Under the pieces are notes generated by a model that made no database searches, was not told the DNA's origin, and was given only the letters and a program-made list of their open reading frames with translations. A DNA stretch of 12,547 nt, taken from assembly GCA_029865665.1 (NCBI GenBank), contig JARXAV010000123.1, positions 1 to 12,547 on the forward strand, read 5' to 3'. The stretch comes from Flectobacillus sp. (lineage in GTDB: Bacteria; Bacteroidota; Bacteroidia; Cytophagales; Spirosomataceae). A program made the translations under genes and the position numbers. Each line of letters begins with the position of its first letter. Within the stretch, counting starts at the first letter, position 1. This document shows positions 1-5,665 of the stretch, piece by piece.

Positions 1-296
1 CCGATAACCTGTCCTTGAGCAACTCTTGAACCTACTTCGATACCCAATTTTTCAATTTTTCCTTGAACACCAATCGAAAGAGTTGCTTCGTTGTTCAATT
101 CTAAGTTGGCGGGTAAATTTACTTTACCATCATAAGGTAAATAATCTGCTTTGACCGTTGACACTGCTACGGGAATAATGGTACGGTCAATCGTCACCTT
201 GTTAGCTTCGATTTTTTGTTTGTTATTGTACAGTTTGAATGCGATGAATCCTACTAAAGCAAGTAGCGAAACCGTGATGATTAAAGACTTTTTCAT
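1..296 (-). CDS. RND efflux membrane fusion protein (HlyD/AcrA family), N-terminal part
   Basis: Periplasmic adaptor that would link an inner-membrane RND pump to the outer-membrane channel encoded just upstream. Only the first 98 residues are in the window; the C-terminus lies beyond position 1. The visible part starts with ATG at 296 (MKKSLIITVSLL), followed by one hydrophobic segment (about residues 4-20) that serves as membrane anchor or uncleaved signal. A lipoyl-like segment begins further on, with ATLSIGVQGKIEKLGIEVGS followed by RVAQGQVI. That 'G-x-I-x-x-L-x-V-x-x-G-x-x-V-x-x-G-Q' pattern is characteristic of membrane fusion proteins. Being third after marR and a TolC-type gene supports a MarR-controlled tripartite efflux operon, with the RND pump gene expected next outside the window. 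The substrate cannot be told. Confidence 0.88.
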   Translation of the reverse strand, partial: MKKSLIITVSLLALVGFIAFKLYNNKQKIEANKVTIDRTIIPVAVSTVKADYLPYDGKVNLPANLELNNEATLSIGVQGKIEKLGIEVGSRVAQGQVI

Positions 297-351
297 CTGA
301 TTATAATGTTTAGTTATTTTTAAATGGTATCATATTGCGACGCATAGTCGG

Positions 352-399
352 AACGCTTAATCATGCCTCTGTGTATCAAAGATTTTTGGCATGAGCGTT
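352..399 (-). other. Intercistronic bulged hairpin between channel and fusion-protein genes
   Basis: Arms AACGC (352-356) plus TCATGCC (361-367) pair with GGCATGA (388-394) plus GCGTT (395-399), giving 12 base pairs interrupted by a four-base TTAA bulge, with a 20-base loop. No U-tract follows on the minus strand, so it does not look like a terminator. It may act as an mRNA stability or processing element in the 119-base gap (297-415). I see no promoter or small gene in that gap. Confidence 0.45.
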
Positions 400-415
400 T
401 CATTGATATGAATGA

Positions 416-1747
416 TTAGAATTGACTGATATAGCTTTTTAAATTACCTTTTGATTTTTCGTGTTCGAGTCGTGAACTCAAGACACTAATCAAAGATGTG
501 ACATAATTACTTTGTGCTTCTTTATACGAATAATCAGCATTTAGCAAGTCTGAAAGTGGTGAAACGCCTTGTTGATATTCCAAATTACTTGCTTCAAAAA
601 CCTGTTTGGCAAAGGCCAAATTTTCTCGATTAATTCCTAAATCTGTTTGTGATTTTTGTAACTGAGCCGTTGAGTTTTTGAAGGATAAACTCAAATTATC
701 AGCATTCAATTTTAGGTTCGTTCTAGCATTAGCGAGTGTCAATTCTGATTGTTTTAACTGACTACTTTTACGATAACCACTAAAAATAGGAACGTTTACT
801 TTCAAGCCAATGGTCGAGAAATCAATCCAACTTGAAAAAGAACTGCCCAATTCATTCCCAAATGCCATGACCCCATAACGTCCATACATCGAAACCGTTG
901 GCATAAAAGCTGCTTGTTTACGTTTCACATCAAATTCTTGCAAAAGAGCGTTATTATTTTGGATGCGATAGTCTAACAATTTACTAACCTCAAAATCATT
1001 GTCATTTTCTACCACAGCAAAGGCTTCGTAATTTGGCATGGGTAAAACCGTAATATCCTCATTTAAAGGCATTCCCATCGCATACTTCAACTTATTAAGG
1101 GTAATCTGTTTATTGGTCTGAATGATTGATTTTTGAGAAACAATATTATTTAAACTTACTTTTGTGCGGTCAAAATCAGTCTTTTTAATAACTCCCTTGT
1201 CTAAGCGGATTTTCAAAATATCCAGTAAATCACGGTATTTCTTTTCGTTCTCAAGGGTGATTCGCTCTTGTTCTAAATAAACCAATACTTGAAAGTAGGC
1301 ACTTGTAGTACTGTAAATGATATTGTCTTGATTTTGCTCTTTTTTCAGTAAAGACAATTGATTATTAGGTTCGGCAGCTTTAATCCCTACTAACATCGAC
1401 TTATCATAAATTACCTGATCTAGTTGCATCGTAGCATTCGTATTGTACTGATTACCAAACTGTACACGAATTTCATTAGGAGAAAAAGCCCCTGCTGGAA
1501 TGACTGAAACTTGACGTTTTAGGTTATCGTCGAACGTGATATTGGTAGCTACTTGTGGTAAATATCCTGCTAAAGCCTCTGTTGATTTTTCCTTTGCAAT
1601 CGCAATCTCATTGTTATAAACGGTATTACTAGCATGATTTTTTAACGCATAATCGACGCACTCTTTTAGGGATATAGTTTTTTGAGCATGGACATTAAAG
1701 CCCCCAAGCACCAATATCAGATAAAAGAAAATCTTATTCTTTTTCAT
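416..1747 (-). CDS. TolC-family outer membrane efflux channel
   Basis: Outer-membrane factor forming the exit duct of a tripartite efflux system. The protein is 443 residues, the usual TolC-family length. It opens with a signal peptide (KK, a hydrophobic stretch, then NVHAQ, cleavage probably after HA or HAQ). The mature start KTISLKECVDYALKNH is the classic opening of OEP domains, and two long helical OEP repeats follow with many polar heptads, as in the periplasmic tunnel. I chose the ATG at 1747 because it gives a proper signal peptide. An extension to 1798 would begin with TTG, put 17 extra residues ahead of the signal and run through the 1785-1799 operator palindrome. It lies 68 bases after marR and 119 bases before the fusion-protein gene, presumably in one transcript. 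The substrate is unknown. Confidence 0.92.
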   Translation of the reverse strand: MKKNKIFFYLILVLGGFNVHAQKTISLKECVDYALKNHASNTVYNNEIAIAKEKSTEALAGYLPQVATNITFDDNLKRQVSVIPAGAFSPNEIRVQFGNQYNTNATMQLDQVIYDKSMLVGIKAAEPNNQLSLLKKEQNQDNIIYSTTSAYFQVLVYLEQERITLENEKKYRDLLDILKIRLDKGVIKKTDFDRTKVSLNNIVSQKSIIQTNKQITLNKLKYAMGMPLNEDITVLPMPNYEAFAVVENDNDFEVSKLLDYRIQNNNALLQEFDVKRKQAAFMPTVSMYGRYGVMAFGNELGSSFSSWIDFSTIGLKVNVPIFSGYRKSSQLKQSELTLANARTNLKLNADNLSLSFKNSTAQLQKSQTDLGINRENLAFAKQVFEASNLEYQQGVSPLSDLLNADYSYKEAQSNYVTSLISVLSSRLEHEKSKGNLKSYISQF

Positions 1748-1754
1748 ACATATA

Positions 1755-1763
1755 GTTGATAAA
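1755..1763 (+). promoter_or_regulatory. Possible extra MarR half-site
   Basis: GTTGATAAA at 1755-1763 is the reverse complement of TTTATCAAC, one half of the operator at 2274-2282, and is preceded by TATA as in the marR leader. It lies 8 bases ahead of the channel gene's ATG. As a lone half-site in AT-rich DNA it is only suggestive. Confidence 0.3.
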
Positions 1764-1784
1764 ATTATTATTGATTTTAATACT

Positions 1785-1799
1785 GTTGACATTGTCAAC
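1785..1799. promoter_or_regulatory. MarR-type operator palindrome, marR-channel gap
   Basis: GTTGACATTGTCAAC is a perfect inverted repeat with 7-base arms around a single base. It matches the marR-leader site GTTGACTTTATCAAC at 13 of 15 positions. It sits 38 bases ahead of the channel start codon and just after the marR stop. Binding of MarR here would give a second control point over the efflux genes or block read-through. I could not find a good promoter beside it (no TAnnTTTG at correct spacing from a TTTG), so its mechanism is open. Confidence 0.7.
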
Positions 1800-1815
1800 T
1801 ATTTGGGCAAAAAAA

Positions 1816-2247
1816 CTACCTTTCGGCGTTTTCTTTTAATTTAATGAGTACTTTTTTGAAGATTTCAATATCGCTTTCTGCAATGCCTTCTATATTTTTT
1901 TGTGCTAGTTTGTCTATGGTATTATCACATAGTGTGAACATTTGCTTTCCTAATTCAGTAATGACGATATGTTTTTTCCTTCTATCAACCGCATCATTTA
2001 CTCTCACTACATACCCTAATTTCTCAAGATGATCTACATGTCGCATGATAGCGGATTTGTCTTTTTGCATAATTTCAGCCAAATCAGACTGAATCGACTC
2101 TTCCTGCGAAGTAAGAATCCGTAAGATATAGTGCTGTTCTGGAGTTATCTTCAATCCTTGATTTTCAAACTCTTTAGTAGATTGTCTAAATAAAGCTCTT
2201 ATAGTACTACCAAATAAGAACTGAAATGAACTTTGATTTACTTCCAT
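1816..2247 (-). CDS. MarR-family winged-helix transcriptional regulator
   Basis: A 143-residue DNA-binding repressor, normal MarR length, likely controlling itself and the downstream efflux genes. The middle shows the family's winged helix-turn-helix: QSDLAEIMQKDKSAIMRHVD (about 53-72) is the HTH with recognition helix, then HLEKLGYVVRV leads into the wing with the conserved D-x-R-R pair (DRRKKHIVITELG, 88-100). N- and C-terminal helices (about 10-30 and 105-143) would form the dimer interface. The ATG at 2247 has no Shine-Dalgarno site, usual for this phylum. A promoter and an operator palindrome lie directly upstream, and a second copy of the palindrome lies directly downstream, which is strong context for autoregulation. 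The inducing ligand cannot be read from sequence. Confidence 0.93.
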   Translation of the reverse strand: MEVNQSSFQFLFGSTIRALFRQSTKEFENQGLKITPEQHYILRILTSQEESIQSDLAEIMQKDKSAIMRHVDHLEKLGYVVRVNDAVDRRKKHIVITELGKQMFTLCDNTIDKLAQKNIEGIAESDIEIFKKVLIKLKENAER

Positions 2248-2249
2248 AT

Positions 2250-2277
2250 TAGTTGACTTTAAATATAGTTGACTTTA
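2250..2277 (+). repeat. Direct repeat TAGTTGACTTTA x2 in the marR leader
   Basis: TAGTTGACTTTA occurs at 2250-2261 and again, identical, at 2266-2277. The second copy forms half of the 2268-2282 palindrome; the first lies 16 bases nearer the marR start codon, about one and a half helical turns. It may let a second MarR dimer bind cooperatively. Confidence 0.6.
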
Positions 2278-2282
2278 TCAAC
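2268..2282. promoter_or_regulatory. MarR-type operator at predicted marR transcription start
   Basis: GTTGACTTTATCAAC has 5-base perfect arms (GTTGA/TCAAC) around a 5-base centre. It is the same 15-base layout as the 1785-1799 site. It begins 5 bases after the predicted -7 element (2287-2294), so a bound repressor would cover the transcription start. This is the standard arrangement for autorepression by MarR proteins. The site and its match to the second copy are seen directly; the binding protein is inferred. Confidence 0.75.
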
Positions 2283-2286
2283 GATT

Positions 2287-2317
2287 CAAAATTACAACTA
2301 TTTTTTTATTCACCAAA
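2287..2317 (-). promoter_or_regulatory. Bacteroidota-type promoter of the marR-efflux operon
   Basis: Read on the minus strand, TTTG (2317-2314) is followed after exactly 19 bases by TAATTTTG (2294-2287). This fits the Bacteroidota housekeeping consensus, a -33 TTTG and -7 TAnnTTTG, with no mismatch. Transcription should start near 2280-2283, leaving a leader of about 35 bases before the marR ATG at 2247. Confidence 0.75.
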
Positions 2318-2484
2318 ATTAAGGATAAAAATTTTACAGCTAATTTTCAAAAAAGGAATAATACTATTTTAGAAGTTGCTTAAACGATGCTTAAAGGCAT
2401 CAAGTTTACAACGGGATATAGACACAAAGTTAAAGCTATCAGTAAAGTATAAGCTAAATCGGTTCAGTATGCTCATTTCAGAAC

Positions 2485-2670
2485 GAAGCTGTTTAAACTT
2501 TCTAAAAAACATAATTCTTTTATTAATTCTTAGCTTTACTTTTTGTCTTGATACAAAAAGTAACAAAAAAATCAAGAATATATAATCGGAGTGGCGTACC
2601 ACCTCGCTGCGCTCAAACAGAATATATTCATTGCTTACGCACATGGTTCTACGAAGGTTTAAACAGATTC
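2485..2670. repeat. Possible small non-coding mobile or repeat element (inverted-repeat bounded)
   Basis: GAAGCTGTTTAAACTTTC (2485-2502) is the inverted copy, 16 of 18 positions, of GAAGGTTTAAACAGATTC (2653-2670). The two bound 150 bases that contain a 28-base palindrome (2536-2563). The trinucleotide AAC sits directly outside both ends (2482-2484 and 2671-2673), which could be a target duplication but is short enough for chance. From memory, the segment around TTTTTGTCTTGATACAAAAA and a following CGCTGCGCTC resembles sequence that recurs between genes in many Bacteroidota genomes. There is no transposase, so if mobile it would be moved in trans. Confidence 0.4.
2536..2563. repeat. 28-base palindrome with 11-base arms
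   Basis: TTACTTTTTGT (2536-2546) and ACAAAAAGTAA (2553-2563) are perfect inverted copies around CTTGAT. A competing pairing also exists: TCTTGAT (2546-2552) with ATCAAGA (2571-2577), which uses the loop of the first hairpin. The two folds are mutually exclusive. No gene lies close enough to show a role. Confidence 0.7.
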
Positions 2671-2675
2671 AACAT

Positions 2676-2719
2676 AAAAAAACCTCAAAATAAAACGAAG
2701 AATCGTCTATTTTGAGGTT
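2676..2719 (-). terminator. Intrinsic terminator of the DUF3050 transcription unit
   Basis: AACCTCAAAATA (2681-2692) and TATTTTGAGGTT (2708-2719) form a perfect 12-base-pair stem, and the loop holds a further ACGA/TCGT pairing (2695-2698 with 2703-2706). On the minus strand the stem runs straight into a U-tract (rc of 2676-2682). It starts 26 bases after the DUF3050 stop codon. No U-tract follows on the plus strand, so it serves the minus strand only. Confidence 0.88.
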
Positions 2720-2744
2720 CATAAAAGCTAATCACTAACCAATA

Positions 2745-3515
2745 TTAAGCACGAATAGCTAATAAAATGTTATCCCATAAGCGGATTCTTGATTGCAATG
2801 CAGACACAACCGTTGCAGTTGCTTCTTGCCATTTACTTTCGTCATTTCCACACAATTCTTCGACCATCTGATAACCTAAATGTGAGTGGTGTCCACCATC
2901 TACTTCAATATGGCGTTCAATATAATAATGTAAAATCTCTACTTTCTCAGGAAACTGCTTCTTTAATTCTTTGATAATACTAAAGAACATCGCAGGAATT
3001 AAATCTTCTCTACCAAAGGTAAAGGCGGCAGCTATTTTATGGGTTTCTTTCGAAGTAATAATACTAAATGTATCCTCTACAAAAGCCCGCATCGTACTTG
3101 CTACTGCTGCATAATCAAAGGCTTCGCTAACACTTTGACCTTGCAAAAGCCCTTCCATAAACTTACTAATTGCATCGGTATTACAACCTGCCTGAGTCAT
3201 CGCTTCTAAATACAATTCAAAATGACTTTTACGAACGCCATGTTCGTCCACATCACTCTCTTCGCCCGCAACAATTTCATTGATTAAATAGCGAGCGTTA
3301 GGATTTCCTTTTGGCACCCAAGGGAGCGTTACACAAGTCAATTCAAGTTGCAGGGCTTTTAATAAAGACATAAAATCCCAGACTGCAAAGATATGGTGTT
3401 CCATAAAAACCCGCAGGTCATCTATGGTTTTCATTTCTTGATATAACTGATGAGTAATAAGCTGTTGACGTAGCGGCTCAATTTGTTCTTTTAATTGTGT
3501 TAACTGGTTATTCAT
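2745..3515 (-). CDS. DUF3050 family protein, probable heme-oxygenase-like fold
   Basis: A 256-residue soluble protein that I recognise as DUF3050 by the block [19 protein letters not shown] (38-56), TCVTLPWVP (60-68), [12 protein letters not shown] (77-88) and [10 protein letters not shown] (97-106). Its function is not established to my knowledge. The family is mostly helical and is placed near the heme-oxygenase-like fold. Near the C-terminus, H202-x3-D206-x2-H209 in HIEVDGGHH matches the core-helix spacing of heme-oxygenase-like diiron oxidases. E85/E86, H98 and E170 are candidates for the remaining ligands, so an iron oxidase activity is possible but inferred. There is no signal peptide or membrane segment. 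It follows a family 2 glycosyltransferase after 82 bases and ends at a terminator, so the two may share a transcript. The 85-base gap upstream holds only a weak 8-base-pair hairpin (3545-3572) and no clear promoter. Confidence 0.88.
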   Translation of the reverse strand: MNNQLTQLKEQIEPLRQQLITHQLYQEMKTIDDLRVFMEHHIFAVWDFMSLLKALQLELTCVTLPWVPKGNPNARYLINEIVAGEESDVDEHGVRKSHFELYLEAMTQAGCNTDAISKFMEGLLQGQSVSEAFDYAAVASTMRAFVEDTFSIITSKETHKIAAAFTFGREDLIPAMFFSIIKELKKQFPEKVEILHYYIERHIEVDGGHHSHLGYQMVEELCGNDESKWQEATATVVSALQSRIRLWDNILLAIRA

Positions 3516-3600
3516 AAGTTTTGATTATTTCAATTGACTATTACACATAAAACCTTTCTTTAGCTTTTATGTTTGTAAATTCTGCTGATTTTTCCAAAAG

Positions 3601-4578
3601 TTATCCGACTATTTTACCTTTTACAAAAGCATATACGTTCATCAACGAATGAGGCATCACATGGTCGAGTAGGACAGCTTTTATATGCTCTTTCGAACTT
3701 GGTTGAGCCATTCTTAGGTGTTTTAGGGCATAAAAAGCTTCCCAAAACCAATGTCCATTATACTGCTTTGAATTGGCCATCATCAAATAATAACGAGCAA
3801 TATTTTTCTGAATTTTAGCATGATGAACCAAGCCCAATTCGTTGTCAATGCTCTGATACATTTCAATTCGATTCCAAAGAAAGCCAGCATCGTGTTTATG
3901 ATCACTGTAACTCAAGCCAGCCGAATGCTTCCGATAAACCGACATCGTCCTGTTGATATAACGAATGTCTCCTTTTTTTGTCAATAAAATATAACGAGGA
4001 ATATCTCCACTTTTTGACTTATAGAACCATGCTGGAAAAGGGTGTAAAATACCATTACGGTACATTACACTTGCCGTAGCCATGAACCAAATTTCAGTTT
4101 CTCCAATCAAATCATTGGCAGTCAAATGAGCTTTCTGATTTACAGGATTCACTTCATGCGAAGGCAGACTCCCGTCTTCATAGGAAATAAGAGCATTATG
4201 AAAACAGATTACCGTTTCGGGATGTTGGTCTAATAAATCAATCTGGAGTTGTAATTTATGTTCATCAATCCAATAATCATCTCCTTCTAATATATTCAGA
4301 TACTTCCCTTTTGCTTCTTTTTCAATGCTGATACAATTACTTTTACCATAATCGCCAAAGCTTTTTTTATGCAATAAAACGGTGGTAATTAATTCTGGGT
4401 AACGTGCATGATACTCTTTGATAATCTCCTGACTACCATCCGTAGAAGCATCGTCTGCTATTAAGACTTCGAAAGGATGATTGGTCTTTTGGGCGATAAT
4501 GCTATCGAGACATTGACGCAAAAATTTAGCGTGATTGTAGCAAACTACGAGGATAGAAACTTTAGGTTGTGTACTCAT
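3601..4578 (-). CDS. Family 2 glycosyltransferase (GT-A fold)
   Basis: Cytoplasmic transferase that adds a sugar from a nucleotide donor to a glycan or lipid acceptor. The protein is 325 residues. It begins VSILVVCYNHAKFL, the typical first strand of GT2 enzymes, then has VLIADDASTDGS with the nucleotide-binding acidic pair (D42, D43), and NILEGDDYW (residues about 96-104), whose DD is the DxD-type metal site. The remaining C-terminal part (about 200-325) is family-variable and has no clear membrane segment. I chose the ATG at 4578 because an earlier ATG at 4629 lies inside a hairpin terminator and adds 17 residues ahead of the domain. Donor and acceptor are unknown. It is separated from the main polysaccharide run by the terminator at 4617-4659 and precedes DUF3050. 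Confidence 0.9.
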   Translation of the reverse strand: MSTQPKVSILVVCYNHAKFLRQCLDSIIAQKTNHPFEVLIADDASTDGSQEIIKEYHARYPELITTVLLHKKSFGDYGKSNCISIEKEAKGKYLNILEGDDYWIDEHKLQLQIDLLDQHPETVICFHNALISYEDGSLPSHEVNPVNQKAHLTANDLIGETEIWFMATASVMYRNGILHPFPAWFYKSKSGDIPRYILLTKKGDIRYINRTMSVYRKHSAGLSYSDHKHDAGFLWNRIEMYQSIDNELGLVHHAKIQKNIARYYLMMANSKQYNGHWFWEAFYALKHLRMAQPSSKEHIKAVLLDHVMPHSLMNVYAFVKGKIVG

Positions 4579-4616
4579 TACAATTGTTTTTTGTCCATTT
4601 ATGGAAGAAGCATTAA

Positions 4617-4659
4617 CAAAAATAACCAATGTTTAGAGAATCTCTGAACATTGGTTATT
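4617..4659 (-). terminator. Long hairpin terminator closing the polysaccharide operon
   Basis: AATAACCAATGTT (4621-4633) and AACATTGGTTATT (4647-4659) form a perfect 13-base-pair stem, and the interior (AGAG/CTCT) can extend it so that nearly all 39 bases are palindromic. On the minus strand it is followed by a short U-rich run (GGTTATTTTTG). It lies 21 bases after the stop of the beta-propeller gene. The U-run is shorter than at 2676-2682, so termination may be partial. Confidence 0.75.
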
Positions 4660-4680
4660 TCAATATCGTTAAAAGGGATA

Positions 4681-5610
4681 TTATTCTTCAATAGCTACTC
4701 CGAACCCAGAAGCTCCGAAGCCATTTCCATTAAAAAACATCATTGTTTTTCCTTGATATTTAATTGCGTGTGGATAGGTTATCATTTCTGAATCCCAACC
4801 TTCAGCAGACTTATCAATGCCTATTTCTGCATCTCTACGAGTCCAATGAATGCCATCTTCAGACTCAGCAAAGCCTAAACGGTAGCTCGTTCCTTTGTCT
4901 GCACGATAGCCTTTTGCATTACGATATGAGTAATACATGATGTATTTTCCGTCTTCAATAATCACCGAAGGACGACCCACTGCATCGGTAAAATCATCTA
5001 ATCCAATACATACATCTCCCGTACGATTCCAGTTAATACCATCCTCTGAGGTTGCGTATTTAACATCATAAAACGGTTCTGGGTGATTGTCAATATATTC
5101 AATTTTAACGCAAGATAAATACCACATTTTCCAGATACCATCGTGTTTCAACACACAAGGCTGCCCCACCCAAATAGGATCATAGATACTTCTATCCATC
5201 AAAGGGCCTTCATAAACACGGTTAAATGTTAATCCACCATCCGTACTTTCTGCTAGACCAATCCCTAAACGATACGAAGCCGTTTTACTCGTATTCCAGC
5301 CCGTATAGTAGAGTAGAATTTTGCCATCTTCCTCGATAAACCAAGAAGGCATCGTTCCTGAATCATCAAAATAGCCTAATTTACCAGCCTGATAACAAGG
5401 TTTGTCATGTACATACAATACCTCCGTTGGGTTATTGGCATTAATATCTACAAACGAAACACTCGAACGACTCGAAGCATCACGAGTAGAAAAAAATACT
5501 CTAATTTTATCTTCTCCTATCGGAAAAGCAAAGGGAACTTGTGCATGGGTTTTACTCCATTCATGCTCTGATGTTGGTTTAAAAACCCAACCTAATTTAT
5601 GCCAATTCAT
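4681..5610 (-). CDS. Beta-propeller glycosidase-like protein of a polysaccharide cluster
   Basis: A 309-residue protein with the repeat architecture of five-bladed beta-propeller glycosidases (GH43/GH32/GH130-like), but I cannot assign a family. Blades show as repeated strand pairs ending in a turn of the form S-x-D-G-x-x-W/F: STDGGLTF (122-129), SEDGINW (188-194) and SEDGIHW (250-256), each after a similar lead-in such as SYRLGIGLAE and SYRLGFAE. Acidic residues in FDDSGTMPSW (81-90), YDPIWVGQP (143-151) and GRPSVIIEDGKY (212-223) sit where these enzymes keep catalytic Asp/Glu. There is no signal peptide, so it should act in the cytoplasm, which is odd for a polymer-degrading enzyme. It could trim or phosphorolyse a precursor, or be a non-catalytic binding protein. 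It is the last gene of the tightly spaced run. Confidence 0.75.
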   Translation of the reverse strand: MNWHKLGWVFKPTSEHEWSKTHAQVPFAFPIGEDKIRVFFSTRDASSRSSVSFVDINANNPTEVLYVHDKPCYQAGKLGYFDDSGTMPSWFIEEDGKILLYYTGWNTSKTASYRLGIGLAESTDGGLTFNRVYEGPLMDRSIYDPIWVGQPCVLKHDGIWKMWYLSCVKIEYIDNHPEPFYDVKYATSEDGINWNRTGDVCIGLDDFTDAVGRPSVIIEDGKYIMYYSYRNAKGYRADKGTSYRLGFAESEDGIHWTRRDAEIGIDKSAEGWDSEMITYPHAIKYQGKTMMFFNGNGFGASGFGVAIEE

Positions 5611-5636
5611 ATACGTAATAATGAGGTATTTTGAAT

Positions 5637-5665
5637 GCTTAATTTGTTTGAATACAAATTAAAGC
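5637..5665 (-). other. Intercistronic hairpin over the acyltransferase stop codon
   Basis: GCTTAATTTGT (5637-5647) pairs with ACAAATTAAAGC (5654-5665) with one bulged base and a six-base loop. The structure includes the acyltransferase stop codon (5659-5661). No U-tract follows on the minus strand, so read-through to the next gene is expected. Confidence 0.4.

Larger units (their letters stand above)
2318..2673. other. Gene-free stretch with repeat-like sequence
   Basis: No gene here is convincing. Two short overlapping reading frames run on opposite strands (69 and 91 codons), with no recognisable domain, no promoter and low-complexity content, and both read through a strong palindrome. The stretch contains the inverted-repeat element at 2485-2670 and, between 2340 and 2484, unremarkable AT-rich DNA with a small GCTTAAA direct repeat near 2378-2393. 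Confidence 0.6.

Noticed and set aside
1748..1798. Longer start of the TolC-family gene at 1798
   Set aside because: The first codon is TTG, it would place 17 residues before the signal peptide, and the DNA is occupied by the operator palindrome.
1768..1811. Separate promoter for the channel gene
   Set aside because: A TTTG (1811-1808) and a TAATTTTA (1767-1760) are present but 40 bases apart, about twice the required spacing.
1844..2032. Plus-strand frames inside minus-strand genes (also 2789-2974, 5402-5662, 5959-6150, 9847-10035, 10662-10862)
   Set aside because: All are short, lie opposite well-supported genes and encode no recognisable protein.
2376..2585. 69-codon plus-strand frame in the same stretch
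   Set aside because: Same repeat DNA read from the other side; the translated ending resembles a spurious peptide seen in many Bacteroidota annotations, and nothing supports translation.
2369..2644. 91-codon minus-strand frame between marR and DUF3050
   Set aside because: No domain, no promoter, overlaps another frame on the opposite strand, and reads through the 28-base palindrome and repeat element; it looks like a chance frame in repeat DNA.
3545..3572. Hairpin ACATAAAA/TTTTATGT ahead of DUF3050 as terminator or riboswitch
   Set aside because: Only 8 AT-rich base pairs with a 12-base loop and no U-tract; likely by chance in AT-rich DNA.
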